Source of the DNA: JALCLA01 sp965653565
GTDB taxonomy: Bacteria; Pseudomonadota; Gammaproteobacteria; Xanthomonadales; Xanthomonadaceae
DNA length: 32,868 nucleotides
NCBI GenBank assembly: GCA_965653565.1
Contig: CBFHAI010000050.1
Location: 1 to 32,868 of the forward strand
Direction: 5' to 3'
Positions 8,444-17,327 of this stretch are shown here, in pieces (the first letter of the stretch is position 1; each line of letters begins with the position of its first letter). Made by a program: the position numbers and the translations under genes. The notes beneath the pieces were generated by a model. That model was not told the DNA's origin, ran no database searches, and saw nothing but the letters and a program-made list of their open reading frames with translations.

Positions 8444-9153
8444 GCGCGGACGATTTGCAGCGCCGGGTGGCGCTTTTCGAGCGGCGGTTATTTGCGCGGA
8501 GCACAGGGTTGGAAAGATATCGGCTCAATCCATCGTCGTGGTCGACCCACAGCGTCATCGCCTCGTTGGTGGGGCGCGACGTCTCGGTACTCGACGTCGG
8601 ATGCAATCGCGGCTATCTGCGTGAAATCTGCGATCCGAGCTGCCGATTCTGGGGCGTCGATGCCGATGCCTGCGCGGTGAATGCCGCCGCGCAGACGTAC
8701 CAGGCGGTAAAGCTGGTCGACCTCGAAACCACGGCGAGCCGATTCTTCGATCGACAGTTCGACGTGATCGTCTTCGGCGATGTGCTCGAACACTTGCGCG
8801 ATCCCGAGCGCACGCTGGCGGCGACCGTGCGCGCCAACCTGGCGCCCGGCGGCAAGGTGATCGTCTCGCTGCCGAACGTGGCCAATTGGCGAATCAGGCT
8901 GCTGCTGGCGATCGGGCGCTTCGATTACCAGGAATCGGGCATTCTCGACCGCACTCATCTGCGATTCTTCACCTACAAGTCGGCACGCGAGTTGATCGAG
9001 CGCGCCGGCCTGGAGGTCGTCCAGACACATGCGGGGACGACGGCATTCGGCAAGGTGATTCGAGCCATTCCCGCACTGCGCGGATTGCTCGCCAACGCGG
9101 CGATCTTCCTGTGCGCCGCGCCGCAAACCGCGCGGGCGACGAATCCGGCCTGA
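8413..9153 (+). CDS. Class I SAM-dependent methyltransferase (Methyltransf_23 type)
   Basis: About 246 aa. The SAM-binding motif VLDVGCNRGYL (59-69) is followed by acidic residues in GVDADA, the FDVIVFGDVLEHL stretch and LAPGGKVIVSLPNVANW. The last, with LDRTHLRFFT, is typical of methyltransferases in polysaccharide clusters. GTG 8413 is the likely start and overlaps the upstream glycosyltransferase by 31 nt; TTG 8455 and GTG 8467 are alternatives, all upstream of the conserved domain. It is the last gene of the + strand half of the island, and its stop is 18 bp from the converging flippase. It may methylate a sugar of the glycan, perhaps as a cap; substrate unknown. Confidence 0.8.
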   Translation: MAARRSADTLSADDLQRRVALFERRLFARSTGLERYRLNPSSWSTHSVIASLVGRDVSVLDVGCNRGYLREICDPSCRFWGVDADACAVNAAAQTYQAVKLVDLETTASRFFDRQFDVIVFGDVLEHLRDPERTLAATVRANLAPGGKVIVSLPNVANWRIRLLLAIGRFDYQESGILDRTHLRFFTYKSARELIERAGLEVVQTHAGTTAFGKVIRAIPALRGLLANAAIFLCAAPQTARATNPA

Positions 9154-9171
9154 TCGCTGTCGTGGACGGCG

Positions 9172-10611
9172 CTACCGGCGCGCCGCTGCGCTTCGCATCG
9201 AGCGGCCGATCGTCCAGGCCCACAGCATCGGAAACGCTGCCAGCACAATCAGCCAGTGGCGTGACGAGGGAAACATCACCACCAGCATCAGCACCAGCGC
9301 CGCCGCCGCCGCCAAGCCGAATATCTGGCCGAAGGCGCGCGCCGATGCGCGGTCGACGTGCGCCGCCAGAAAGAACAGAGCGCCGGTATCGAAGGCCATC
9401 CGCGCCGCCCAGGCCATCGCCGCACCGACCACGCCGTACGATTGCACCAGCAGCACCAGCGCGGCGGCATAGAGCGGAAACTCCAGCGCATGCATCTTGG
9501 CGCTCAGATCGCTGCGGCCGCCGGCGTGCAGGCTGGCGAGCGGGGCGTGGGCGAAGCCGTTGCAGAACACGCCGATCAGAATGAATTCGAGAACCGCCGT
9601 CGATTCCTGCGGGAAGCTCGCCCCGAGCCACAGCAAAATCAATTCGCGCGCGAAGAAAATCACGATTGCGATCGGCAGGAACCACAGCGCGAACAGCACG
9701 ACGCCCGATAGCCGGATCAATCCGGCGTTGCTGCCGGTTTGTGAGCGGTTGTGCGCGAGGGCGGGGAAGAGTGCATTCGCCGCCGCGGCGGGCAGCGAAC
9801 TGGCCCGGCTGACGGCATCGAGCGGCACGGTGTATTGCGCCAGCAGGCCTGGCGGAAAAATCGTCGCCAGATAGAAGCGGTCGCCGTACACCATCAACGG
9901 GCCGATCACGTTACTGACCGTCAACCAGCCGCCGAATTTGGCCAGCGGCATCAATGCTGCGCGTTCGCCGGCGACTTGTTGGCGATGGCGTAACGGCCGC
10001 AGCGCGACCCACCAAACCGCAAAACCGACCACCCGCACCGCGGCCAGTACGCCGATCAGGACATCGAGGCGGCGCGTGAAAAACAGGGTCGTGACCGGCG
10101 CGATGAAAAGCAGCGCGTTGAGCGGCGCGCGGATCGCGTTGACGGTACCGAAGCGCTGCAGGCCTTCGAGCGTGCCGACGATTCCCGTTCCCACCAAGGC
10201 GAACGGAAGACTCAGCGCGATCCATCGCAAGCCGCTGGCGAATTCCGTTGCGACTGCGCCGTCGGTATCGAGGAGCGCGTCGGTGACGGCCGCCGCCGAG
10301 GCCCACAGCGCGGCACCGAGAATCGCGCCGGCCGCCGCCAGCCACAACAGGACCCGCCGCACCGTGGGCAGGAAATCTGCGGCCGTCTCGCCTTTGCCGC
10401 GGGCATCGGCGACATGGCGCGTGAGGCTGCGTCCCAGCCCCAGATCGAGCAGGCCGCTCAGCCCGGCCAACCCCAGCGCCAGGGTGAAGGCGCCCAGGCG
10501 GTCGGCATCGAGCACACGCACCAGCACGGGCATCGACACCAGTCCGGCGACCGCGGGTAGTGCCGTGCCAATGACATTCCAGCCGACGTGGCGCGCAAGC
10601 AGCAGGCTCAT
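9172..10611 (-). CDS. Wzx-like lipid-linked oligosaccharide flippase (MOP superfamily)
   Basis: 479 aa integral membrane protein with about 12-14 hydrophobic helices and the polysaccharide-transporter N-terminal pattern (WNVIGTALPAVAGLVSMPVLV is its first helix region). Such proteins flip undecaprenyl-pyrophosphate-linked glycans to the periplasmic face. It is the last gene of a - strand operon of three (glycosyltransferase, 2-epimerase, flippase), 25 bp after the epimerase. It converges on the methyltransferase with only 18 bp between stops and no hairpin terminator, so transcripts from the two sides probably overlap. Which glycan it moves is not shown; the island's own product is the simplest guess. 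Confidence 0.85.
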   Translation of the reverse strand: MSLLLARHVGWNVIGTALPAVAGLVSMPVLVRVLDADRLGAFTLALGLAGLSGLLDLGLGRSLTRHVADARGKGETAADFLPTVRRVLLWLAAAGAILGAALWASAAAVTDALLDTDGAVATEFASGLRWIALSLPFALVGTGIVGTLEGLQRFGTVNAIRAPLNALLFIAPVTTLFFTRRLDVLIGVLAAVRVVGFAVWWVALRPLRHRQQVAGERAALMPLAKFGGWLTVSNVIGPLMVYGDRFYLATIFPPGLLAQYTVPLDAVSRASSLPAAAANALFPALAHNRSQTGSNAGLIRLSGVVLFALWFLPIAIVIFFARELILLWLGASFPQESTAVLEFILIGVFCNGFAHAPLASLHAGGRSDLSAKMHALEFPLYAAALVLLVQSYGVVGAAMAWAARMAFDTGALFFLAAHVDRASARAFGQIFGLAAAAALVLMLVVMFPSSRHWLIVLAAFPMLWAWTIGRSMRSAAARR

Positions 10612-10636
10612 ACGAAAGCGCGAGCGGTGGCGCCGC

Positions 10637-11755
10637 TCAATCCGACGCCGACCGCGCCAGCTGCCGCTGCAGATGGTCGACGATGCACGCCGACGGCGAG
10701 GTTGCGTCGAGCAATCGCAGGGTCCAATTGCGCTCGGCGTGGGCGTGGATGAAGCGCTCGATCGTCGCGGGATCGAGCCTCGACAAGGTGACGCAATCGC
10801 CCAGGCCGTCGGGCCGCTCGGTGGTTCGCCGCAGCAACAACGCCGGCAGGCCGAGCATGGCCGCCTCTTCCTGATTGCTGCCGCCGTCGGTCATCAGGAA
10901 ACTGGCGTCGATCAGCAGGCGCACGAATTGCGCGTGGTCCATCCGCTCGAGCAATTCGACGCCGTCGGCTTCGTTGAATTTCTGCCCGCAGACGGTCGAC
11001 TTCAAGCGCTCGCGCGTGGCCGGATGCAGCACGAACTTGACGGGCAAGCGCTTCGAGGTATCCAGCACCACCTGCATCAGCAGGTCGAATTCGCGCTTCC
11101 GGCTCAGGTTTTCATTGCGATGAATCGAAACCACCGCGTATTTTCCGCCTCCACCTGTCGCCGGAAGTTCGCCGTAGCGGCGCAGCGCGATGGCCAGCGC
11201 ATCGCGCAAAGTGTTGCCACCGGTGTCGATCACGGTTCCGCCGGCCCGTGCCAGGGCCGCGCACGCGGTTTCGTCCGGCGCGAAATGCAGGCGGGCCAGG
11301 CGCGACACGCAGCGCCGGATCAACTCTTCCGGAAACGGATCCAGCAACCGCTCCGAGCGGAGTCCCGCTTCGACGTGTGCCACGGTCAGGCCGCAAAGGC
11401 GGCCCACCAGGGCCGCGAACAACGTCGACGCCGTGTCGCCATGCACCACGACCAGCCGCGAGCGTCGCATTTGCGCCAAGCGTTCGCTCTGCAGCGAACC
11501 GCGCCAGAAGCGCCAGGTCCAGCGTGCGAACGAGGCATGCGTCGCCGCCTCGAACAGGGGCACGATCACATCGTCGGGCGCGCGCGTACCGAACGAGCGC
11601 TCCAGCGCATCGAAGGTTTCCGAATGCTGGCCGGTGTAGACCAGCAGGTAGCCGATGCCGCGGGCATCCAGTTCGCGCAACAGCGGCGCCATCTTGATGT
11701 ACTGCGCCTTGGTGCCGATGCTCACCACGATGCCGGCGGATGGCTCCCGGCTCAT
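10637..11755 (-). CDS. wecB: UDP-N-acetylglucosamine 2-epimerase (non-hydrolysing, WecB type)
   Basis: 372 aa, the usual length. Motifs in order: SIGTKAQYIKMAPL (12-25), TGQH (41-44), VHGDTAST (104-111), AHVEAGLRS (126-134), PFPEE (140-144), IHRNEN (211-216) and TDGGSNQEEA (289-298). The last differs from the common SDSGGIQEEA, so the substrate may not be plain UDP-GlcNAc. The family interconverts UDP-GlcNAc and UDP-ManNAc in the cytoplasm. The ATG shares one base with the stop of the upstream glycosyltransferase (TGATG), showing coupling. No WecC-type dehydrogenase is near, so ManNAc itself may be used, or the next step is encoded elsewhere. Confidence 0.87.
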   Translation of the reverse strand: MSREPSAGIVVSIGTKAQYIKMAPLLRELDARGIGYLLVYTGQHSETFDALERSFGTRAPDDVIVPLFEAATHASFARWTWRFWRGSLQSERLAQMRRSRLVVVHGDTASTLFAALVGRLCGLTVAHVEAGLRSERLLDPFPEELIRRCVSRLARLHFAPDETACAALARAGGTVIDTGGNTLRDALAIALRRYGELPATGGGGKYAVVSIHRNENLSRKREFDLLMQVVLDTSKRLPVKFVLHPATRERLKSTVCGQKFNEADGVELLERMDHAQFVRLLIDASFLMTDGGSNQEEAAMLGLPALLLRRTTERPDGLGDCVTLSRLDPATIERFIHAHAERNWTLRLLDATSPSACIVDHLQRQLARSASD

Positions 11756-12720
11756 CAATCGACGCGTCGGTAAGTCAGCGCCGTGATCTGTTCGGACACC
11801 AGGCCGATCAGGAAGACGATCACGGCGGCGCTGAGCAGCAGCGCGCTCATGTTGGTGAAGCGGTTTTCGGTGGCGAAGGTGTAGGCGTAATAGCCCAGGC
11901 CCAGCAGTCCGAAGCTCATTCCGGCCGGCGCGAACAGTTTCAGCGGCGAATACAGCGTCGCGATCTTGAAAATGATCAGCAGGAAACGCACACCGTCGCG
12001 CAGCGGCCGGATGTGGCTGCCGGTGCCGACGCGCGCATGCACTTCGACCGGCACATAGGCCACCGGATAGGCGCTGCGGAAGAACGCCATCGTGATCGTG
12101 GTCGGATAGGAAAAACCGTTCGGCAGCAGGTGCAGGAACTCGCGGAACTTGTCGGCCCGCACGGCGCGGAAGCCCGAGGTGAGGTCCATCACCTGATGGC
12201 CGGTCATCCAGCTGGCGAGCCGGTTGTACAGGCCGTTCGCCGCGCTGCGTCCGACGCTGGCCTGGCCGGCGCGGGTCCGCGCGGCCACCGCCATGTCGTA
12301 GCCGGCCTGCAGGCGTTCGAGCAGCAGCGCGATATGCGCGGGATCGTGCTGGCCGTCGGCATCCATGAAGATCAGCGTGTCGCCGCTGGCGGCGCGCGCG
12401 CCACGCTTGATGGCGGCGCCGTTGCCCATCGAATACGGCGTCGAAATCACGCGCGCCCCGAGCTCGGCCGCCACCCGCGGCGTCTCGTCGGTCGAACCGT
12501 CGTCCATCACCAGCAATTCGGCGTCCGGATAGATCTCGCGCAGCCGCGGCAGCACGCGGCGCAAGCCTTCGGCCTCGTTCTTGGCGGGCAGCACGATCGA
12601 CAGCCGCCCCAGCCGGGCGGACGCCAGGCCGATCGCAACGACATCGGGGACAGCTTCGACGGTAACCATCGGCCAAGGATACGGGCTGGCCGTGGCCGCG
12701 CGGTAGGCGGACGTTGCCAT
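11755..12720 (-). CDS. Polyprenyl-phosphate glycosyltransferase (DPM1/GtrB-like GT2 with two C-terminal TM helices)
   Basis: 321 aa. The GT-A domain begins at LSIVLPAKNEAEGL (40-53) and has DDGSTDE (73-79), the GNGAAIKRGA motif (99-108) and the metal-binding DADGQHDP (120-127). Two hydrophobic helices sit at about 262-280 and 283-303. GtrB/DPM1-like enzymes transfer a sugar to undecaprenyl phosphate, making the donor that GT-C enzymes use, which fits the GT-C pair in this island. ATG 12720 is the longest start; ATG 12669 (MVTVEAV) would give 304 aa and is as likely. First gene of the - strand operon; its start region is divergent from pilB. Confidence 0.85.
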   Translation of the reverse strand: MATSAYRAATASPYPWPMVTVEAVPDVVAIGLASARLGRLSIVLPAKNEAEGLRRVLPRLREIYPDAELLVMDDGSTDETPRVAAELGARVISTPYSMGNGAAIKRGARAASGDTLIFMDADGQHDPAHIALLLERLQAGYDMAVAARTRAGQASVGRSAANGLYNRLASWMTGHQVMDLTSGFRAVRADKFREFLHLLPNGFSYPTTITMAFFRSAYPVAYVPVEVHARVGTGSHIRPLRDGVRFLLIIFKIATLYSPLKLFAPAGMSFGLLGLGYYAYTFATENRFTNMSALLLSAAVIVFLIGLVSEQITALTYRRVD

Positions 12721-12852
12721 TCTTGCGCGATGCCCGGCGGCGGCCGGAAGCTGTGCGTGCCGTCACGTCCCGGCCGCGGCGACCTTGATGCACTACGCGA
12801 GGTCTTTGGAGTAAAGTTGTTGAGTCCCAACGGGGAGTTAAGGGGAAAGGGT

Positions 12853-14580
12853 GTGAATGCTCCCGCCGCCGCCGCGAATCTGATCGGCATCACCGGCATC
12901 GCCCGGCGACTGGTGCTGGACGGGCATCTGTCGGAAAACGACGCCCGCCGCGCCCTCGACGAAGCCAGCAAGGAAAAGAAGTCGGTCCACGCCTTCCTGC
13001 TGGAAAAGAAGCTGGCGACGCCGGCGCACGTGGCGGCCGCCAACTCGATCGAGTTCGGCGTGCCGATCATGGACATCACCGGCCTGGACCTGGCGCAGGC
13101 GCCGGTCAAGCTGGTCGACGAAAAACTGATCAACCAGCACAGCGCACTGCCGCTGTTCAAGCGCGGCAACCGCCTGTATGTCGGCATCTCCGATCCGACC
13201 AACACGCGCGCGCTCGACGAGATCAAGTTCCAGGCCAATCTCACCGTCGAGCCGATCCTGGTCGACGAAGACCAGTTGCGCCGCGGCATCGAGACGGCCC
13301 AGACGGTGGTCGATAATTTCAACCAGGGCGACGACGACGAGGGGCTGGAAAACCTCGAGCTCGGCTCGGTCGACGACGATATGAACGACGCCGCCGGCGG
13401 CGTCGACGCCAAGGGCGACGACACCCCGGTCGTGAAGTTCATCAACAAGATGCTGCTCGACGCGATCAAGCGCGGCGCATCCGACATCCACTTCGAACCC
13501 TACGAAACCGAATACCGCGTGCGGCTGCGCATGGACGGCATCCTGCGCACGGTGGCCAAGCCGCCGGTCAAGCTCACGCCGCGCATTTCGTCGCGCCTGA
13601 AGGTGATGGCTTCGCTCGACATCGCCGAGCGCCGCGTGCCGCAGGACGGCCGCATCAAGCTCAATCTGTCGAAAACCAAGGCGATGGATTTTCGCGTCAG
13701 CACCTGCCCGACGCTGTTCGGCGAAAAGATCGTGCTGCGTATCCTCGACGGCAGCGCCGCCAAGCTCGGCATCGACAAGCTCGGCTACGAAGACGCGCAG
13801 AAGAAGCTCTTCCTCGACGCGATCGACAAGCCCTACGGCATGGTGCTGGTCACCGGCCCCACCGGCTCGGGCAAGACGGTCTCGCTCTACACCGCGCTCA
13901 ACATCCTCAACACCGAGGGCCGCAATATTTCGACCGTGGAAGATCCGGTCGAAATCCGTGTCGCCGGCATCAACCAGGTGCAGCAGAACCAGAAACGCGG
14001 CATGACCTTCGCCGCGGCGCTGCGTTCGTTCCTGCGCCAGGATCCCGACGTCATCATGGTGGGCGAGATCCGCGATCTGGAAACCGCCGAAATCGCGGTG
14101 AAAGCCGCGCAGACCGGCCACATGGTGCTCTCCACGCTGCACACCAACGACGCCCCGCAGACCATCGCGCGCCTGATGAACATGGGCATCGCGCCGTTCA
14201 ACATCATCTCGTCGGTGACACTGGTGATCGCGCAGCGCCTCGCGCGCAAGCTGCACGATTGCAAACGGCCCGCGCCTTTGCCGAAGAACGCCTTGCTGGC
14301 CGAAGGATTCAGCGAAGCCGATATCGACGCCGGCCTGGTGCTGTTCGAAGCGGTCGGCTGCGACGAATGCAACGACGGCTACAAAGGCCGCACCGGCATC
14401 TACCAGGTGATGCCGATGAGCGACGAGATCCAGAAAATCGTGCTCGAGGGCGGCAGTGCGATCAAGATCGCCGAAGCCGCCCTGCGCTCGGGCATCAACG
14501 ATCTGCGCAAGTCAGCGCTGCTGAAGGCCAAGAATGGCGTCACCAGCCTGGCCGAAATCAACCGTGTCACCAAGGACTAG
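12853..14580 (+). CDS. pilB: PilB, type IV pilus extension ATPase
   Basis: 575 aa hexameric ATPase that powers pilus assembly. GTG 12853 is chosen because AGGGGA at 12841-12846 precedes it at 6 nt and the N-terminus then matches the family (NLIGITGIARRL). An N-terminal regulatory domain is followed by the motor: Walker A GPTGSGKT (335-342), Asp box with VEDPVE, Walker B VIMVGE (400-405) and His box TGHMVLSTLHTND (421-433). The zinc-binding tetracysteine site seems incomplete: C470 (KLHDCK), C503 and C506 are present, but the first Cys expected before C470 is absent. PilC starts 3 bp after its stop. Confidence 0.96.
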   Translation: MNAPAAAANLIGITGIARRLVLDGHLSENDARRALDEASKEKKSVHAFLLEKKLATPAHVAAANSIEFGVPIMDITGLDLAQAPVKLVDEKLINQHSALPLFKRGNRLYVGISDPTNTRALDEIKFQANLTVEPILVDEDQLRRGIETAQTVVDNFNQGDDDEGLENLELGSVDDDMNDAAGGVDAKGDDTPVVKFINKMLLDAIKRGASDIHFEPYETEYRVRLRMDGILRTVAKPPVKLTPRISSRLKVMASLDIAERRVPQDGRIKLNLSKTKAMDFRVSTCPTLFGEKIVLRILDGSAAKLGIDKLGYEDAQKKLFLDAIDKPYGMVLVTGPTGSGKTVSLYTALNILNTEGRNISTVEDPVEIRVAGINQVQQNQKRGMTFAAALRSFLRQDPDVIMVGEIRDLETAEIAVKAAQTGHMVLSTLHTNDAPQTIARLMNMGIAPFNIISSVTLVIAQRLARKLHDCKRPAPLPKNALLAEGFSEADIDAGLVLFEAVGCDECNDGYKGRTGIYQVMPMSDEIQKIVLEGGSAIKIAEAALRSGINDLRKSALLKAKNGVTSLAEINRVTKD

Positions 14581-14583
14581 GCC

Positions 14584-15840
14584 ATGGCCGCCACCAAAGC
14601 TGCGGTGAAATCCGCTCCCGTCGCCCGCAATCCGAATCCGCTGCAGCCTTTCGTCTGGGAAGGCCTCGACAAGCGCGGCACCAAGATGAAGGGCGAGTCG
14701 CTGGCGAAGAACGCCAACCTGCTGAAGGCCGAATTGCGCAAGCAGGGCATCACGCCGTCGGTGGTGAAGGCCAAGCCCAAGCCGCTGTTCGGCAAGGCCG
14801 GCAAGACCATCAGCGCGCGCGACATCGCGATCTTCAGCCGCCAGCTCGCCACGATGATGCAGTCCGGCGTGCCGATGGTGACCTCGTTCGAGATCATTGC
14901 CGGCGGCCAGAAGAATCCGCGCATGAAGGAGATGCTCGACGACGTGCGCGTCAGCATCGAAGGCGGCTCGACGCTGCACGAAGCGCTGAGCAAGCACCCG
15001 GTGCAGTTCGACGAGTTGTACCGCAACCTGGTGAAGGCCGGCGAAGGCGCCGGTGTGCTCGACACCGTGCTCGACACCATCGCCAGCTACAAGGAAAACA
15101 TCGAAACCCTCAAGGGCAAGATCAAGAAGGCGCTGTTCTATCCGGCCGTGGTGATCGCGGTGGCGATCCTGGTGAGCGCCGTGCTGCTGATCTTCGTGGT
15201 GCCGCAGTTCCAGCAGGTGTTCAAGAGCTTCGGCGCCGACTTGCCCGCCTTCACCCTGATGATCATCGGGGCGTCCGATTTCATGATCAGCTACTGGTGG
15301 CTCTTGCTGATCATCGCGGTCGGCGCGGGCTTCGCCTTCGTCAATGCGAAGAAACGATCGGCGGCCTTCGCGCACTTCCTCGACCGTCTGATCCTGAAGA
15401 TCCCGGTCATCGGCCAGATCATGCACAACTCGGCGATCGCGCGTTTCTCGCGCACGCTGGCGGTCACCTTCAAGGCCGGCGTGCCGCTGGTCGAAGCGCT
15501 CGATACGGTGGCCGGCGCCTGCGGCAACGTGGTCTACGAAAAAGCGGTCTACCGCATCCGCGACGACGTCTCGGTGGGTTATCCGCTCAACATCGCGATG
15601 CGCCAGGTGAATCTGTTCCCGCACATGGTGATCCAGATGACGGCGATCGGCGAAGAAGCCGGCGCGCTCGACACCATGCTGTACAAGGTGGCCGAGTTCT
15701 ACGAACAGGAAGTCAACAACGCGGTCGACGCGCTGGCCAGTCTGATCGAGCCTTTCATCATGATCTTCATCGGCGGTGTGGTGGGCGGCATGGTGGTCGG
15801 CATGTATCTGCCGATCTTCAAGCTCGCCGCAACCATGTAA
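14584..15840 (+). CDS. pilC: PilC, inner-membrane platform protein of the type IV pilus
   Basis: 418 aa, typical length. It has two GspF-type repeats (about 80-200 and 285-405), each with a cytoplasmic helical bundle, for example GGSTLHEALSKHPVQFDELY and RDDVSVGYPLNIAMRQ, and hydrophobic helices at about 184-204, 235-255 and 390-412. The start is ATG 14584 just after the pilB stop, so the pair are co-translated. PilC couples PilB rotation to pilin insertion into the growing fibre. The C-terminal helix VGGMVVGMYLPIFKLAATM is characteristic. Confidence 0.96.
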   Translation: MAATKAAVKSAPVARNPNPLQPFVWEGLDKRGTKMKGESLAKNANLLKAELRKQGITPSVVKAKPKPLFGKAGKTISARDIAIFSRQLATMMQSGVPMVTSFEIIAGGQKNPRMKEMLDDVRVSIEGGSTLHEALSKHPVQFDELYRNLVKAGEGAGVLDTVLDTIASYKENIETLKGKIKKALFYPAVVIAVAILVSAVLLIFVVPQFQQVFKSFGADLPAFTLMIIGASDFMISYWWLLLIIAVGAGFAFVNAKKRSAAFAHFLDRLILKIPVIGQIMHNSAIARFSRTLAVTFKAGVPLVEALDTVAGACGNVVYEKAVYRIRDDVSVGYPLNIAMRQVNLFPHMVIQMTAIGEEAGALDTMLYKVAEFYEQEVNNAVDALASLIEPFIMIFIGGVVGGMVVGMYLPIFKLAATM

Positions 15841-15853
15841 TCCGCGCCGCCAC

Positions 15854-16723
15854 GTGCTCGAACTCCTGGCGTCGACGCCGGCGCTGGCCATTGCCAGCGC
15901 CCTCGCCCTCGGTCTTTTGACCGGCAGCTTCCTCAATGTGGTGATCCTGCGCCTGCCGCCGCGCCTGCAGTGGCAGTGGGAAAACGACAGCCGCGAACTG
16001 CTCGAAATCGACACGCCGCCGGCGGCCGCCGCCAAGCCGCCGGGCATCGTCGTGGAGCGTTCGCATTGTCCCAAGTGCGGCCATCATCTGGCCGCGTGGG
16101 AAAACATTCCGCTTGTCAGTTTCCTGCTGCTGGGCGGCAAATGCCGCGGCTGCAAGACGCCGATCTCGTGGCAATACCCAAGCGTCGAACTGATCACCGG
16201 CGTGCTGTTCGCGCTGGTGGTGTGGCGGTTCGGCGTCACGCAGCAGGCGCTCGCGGCGCTGGTGTTCACCGGTTTCGTCGTTGCGATGTCGGGCATCGAC
16301 CTGCGCACCACGTTGCTGCCCGACCAGCTCACGCTGCCGCTGATGTGGCTCGGGCTTTTGCTGAGCCTCGTGCCGGTTTTCGCAGACCCCACCCAAGCCA
16401 TCATCGGTGCCGTGGTCGGATACCTGAGCCTGTGGTCGGTGTACTGGGCCTTCAAACTGCTGACCGGCAAGGAAGGCATGGGCTACGGCGATTTCAAACT
16501 GCTCGCCGCGATCGGCGCCTGGTGCGGCGTGTCCTCGATCCTGCCGGTGCTGCTGATGTCGTCGCTGGTCGGCGCCATCACCGGCTCGATCTGGCTGGCG
16601 CTGAAAGGCCGCGATCGCGCGACACCGATTCCGTTCGGCCCCTATCTCGCCGTGGCCGGCTGGATCCAGTTGTTCTGGGGCGGCGATCTGCTCGCCACCT
16701 ATCTGGATTTCGTCGGGATGTAA
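15854..16723 (+). CDS. pilD: PilD, prepilin peptidase and N-methyltransferase
   Basis: 289 aa from GTG 15854; this start is 13 bp after pilC and gives the usual short N-terminus before LLTGSFLNVVILRLP. The cytoplasmic zinc domain has C72-x2-C75 and C97-x2-C100. The aspartyl protease residues are D149 (MSGIDLRT) and D213 in GYGDFKLLAAIG. It cuts prepilins after the leader Gly and methylates the new N-terminal Phe, using SAM. It acts on PilA here, on minor pilins and probably on type II secretion pseudopilins. coaE follows after 4 bp. Confidence 0.96.
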   Translation: MLELLASTPALAIASALALGLLTGSFLNVVILRLPPRLQWQWENDSRELLEIDTPPAAAAKPPGIVVERSHCPKCGHHLAAWENIPLVSFLLLGGKCRGCKTPISWQYPSVELITGVLFALVVWRFGVTQQALAALVFTGFVVAMSGIDLRTTLLPDQLTLPLMWLGLLLSLVPVFADPTQAIIGAVVGYLSLWSVYWAFKLLTGKEGMGYGDFKLLAAIGAWCGVSSILPVLLMSSLVGAITGSIWLALKGRDRATPIPFGPYLAVAGWIQLFWGGDLLATYLDFVGM

Positions 16724-16727
16724 GCCG

Positions 16728-17321
16728 ATGGCCGCGCGCGTGATCGCAGTCACCGGCGGCATCGCTTCGGGTAAATCCGAGGTCACGCGGCGATTCGAAC
16801 AGCGCGGCGCGCCGGTGCTCGATGCCGACCTGATTTCGCGCGCGCTGGTCGAGCCCGGCCAACCTGCGCTGCAGGAAATCGTCGCCCGCTTCGGGCCGGC
16901 CATGCTCGACGAACTCGGCGCGCTCGACCGCCGCCGCCTGCGCGACCTCGTCTTCGCCGACGCGACCGCGCGCGGCCATCTGGAAGCCATCCTGCATCCG
17001 CGCGTACGCGAGGCCCTGCGCCGCGGCGCGCTCGAAGCGACGGCGCCGTACGTGCTGCTGGCGATCCCGCTGCTGGTGGAATCGGGCCACTATGGCTGGG
17101 TCGACCGCGTGCTCGTCGTCGATGTGCCGCGCGACGTCCAGATCGCCCGCGTCATGCACCGCGACCACATCGACCACGCCACCGCCGAAGCCACCCTCGC
17201 CGCCCAGACCTCCCGCGAAAAACGCCTCGCCCTCGCCAACGACGTCATCGTCAACGACGGCACCCTCGACGACCTCGATGCGGCGGTGGTTCGGCTGCAT
17301 GCGAGGTATTTGAAGAGCTAG
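16728..17321 (+). CDS. coaE: Dephospho-CoA kinase
   Basis: 197 aa P-loop kinase that catalyses the last step of coenzyme A synthesis, phosphorylating the 3'-OH of dephospho-CoA. Walker A GGIASGKS (10-17), the LDADLISRALVEPG stretch for substrate binding, the ILHPRVREALRR motif and LLAIPLLVESG are all present, and length is normal. It lies 4 bp after pilD, the usual pilD-coaE linkage of many gammaproteobacteria; this is conserved gene order rather than a shared role. A large inverted repeat follows its stop. Confidence 0.96.
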   Translation: MAARVIAVTGGIASGKSEVTRRFEQRGAPVLDADLISRALVEPGQPALQEIVARFGPAMLDELGALDRRRLRDLVFADATARGHLEAILHPRVREALRRGALEATAPYVLLAIPLLVESGHYGWVDRVLVVDVPRDVQIARVMHRDHIDHATAEATLAAQTSREKRLALANDVIVNDGTLDDLDAAVVRLHARYLKS

Positions 17322-17327
17322 AGCGAC

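Noticed and set aside
12785..12817. Housekeeping promoter for pilB (TTGATG ... TAAAGT)
   Set aside because: The spacing of 21 bp is too long and the boxes are weak; not listed as a feature.
11740..12852. Upstream extension of the pilB frame by 371 codons
   Set aside because: It is antisense to the well-supported GT2 gene; GTG 12853 has a ribosome site and gives the family's N-terminus.
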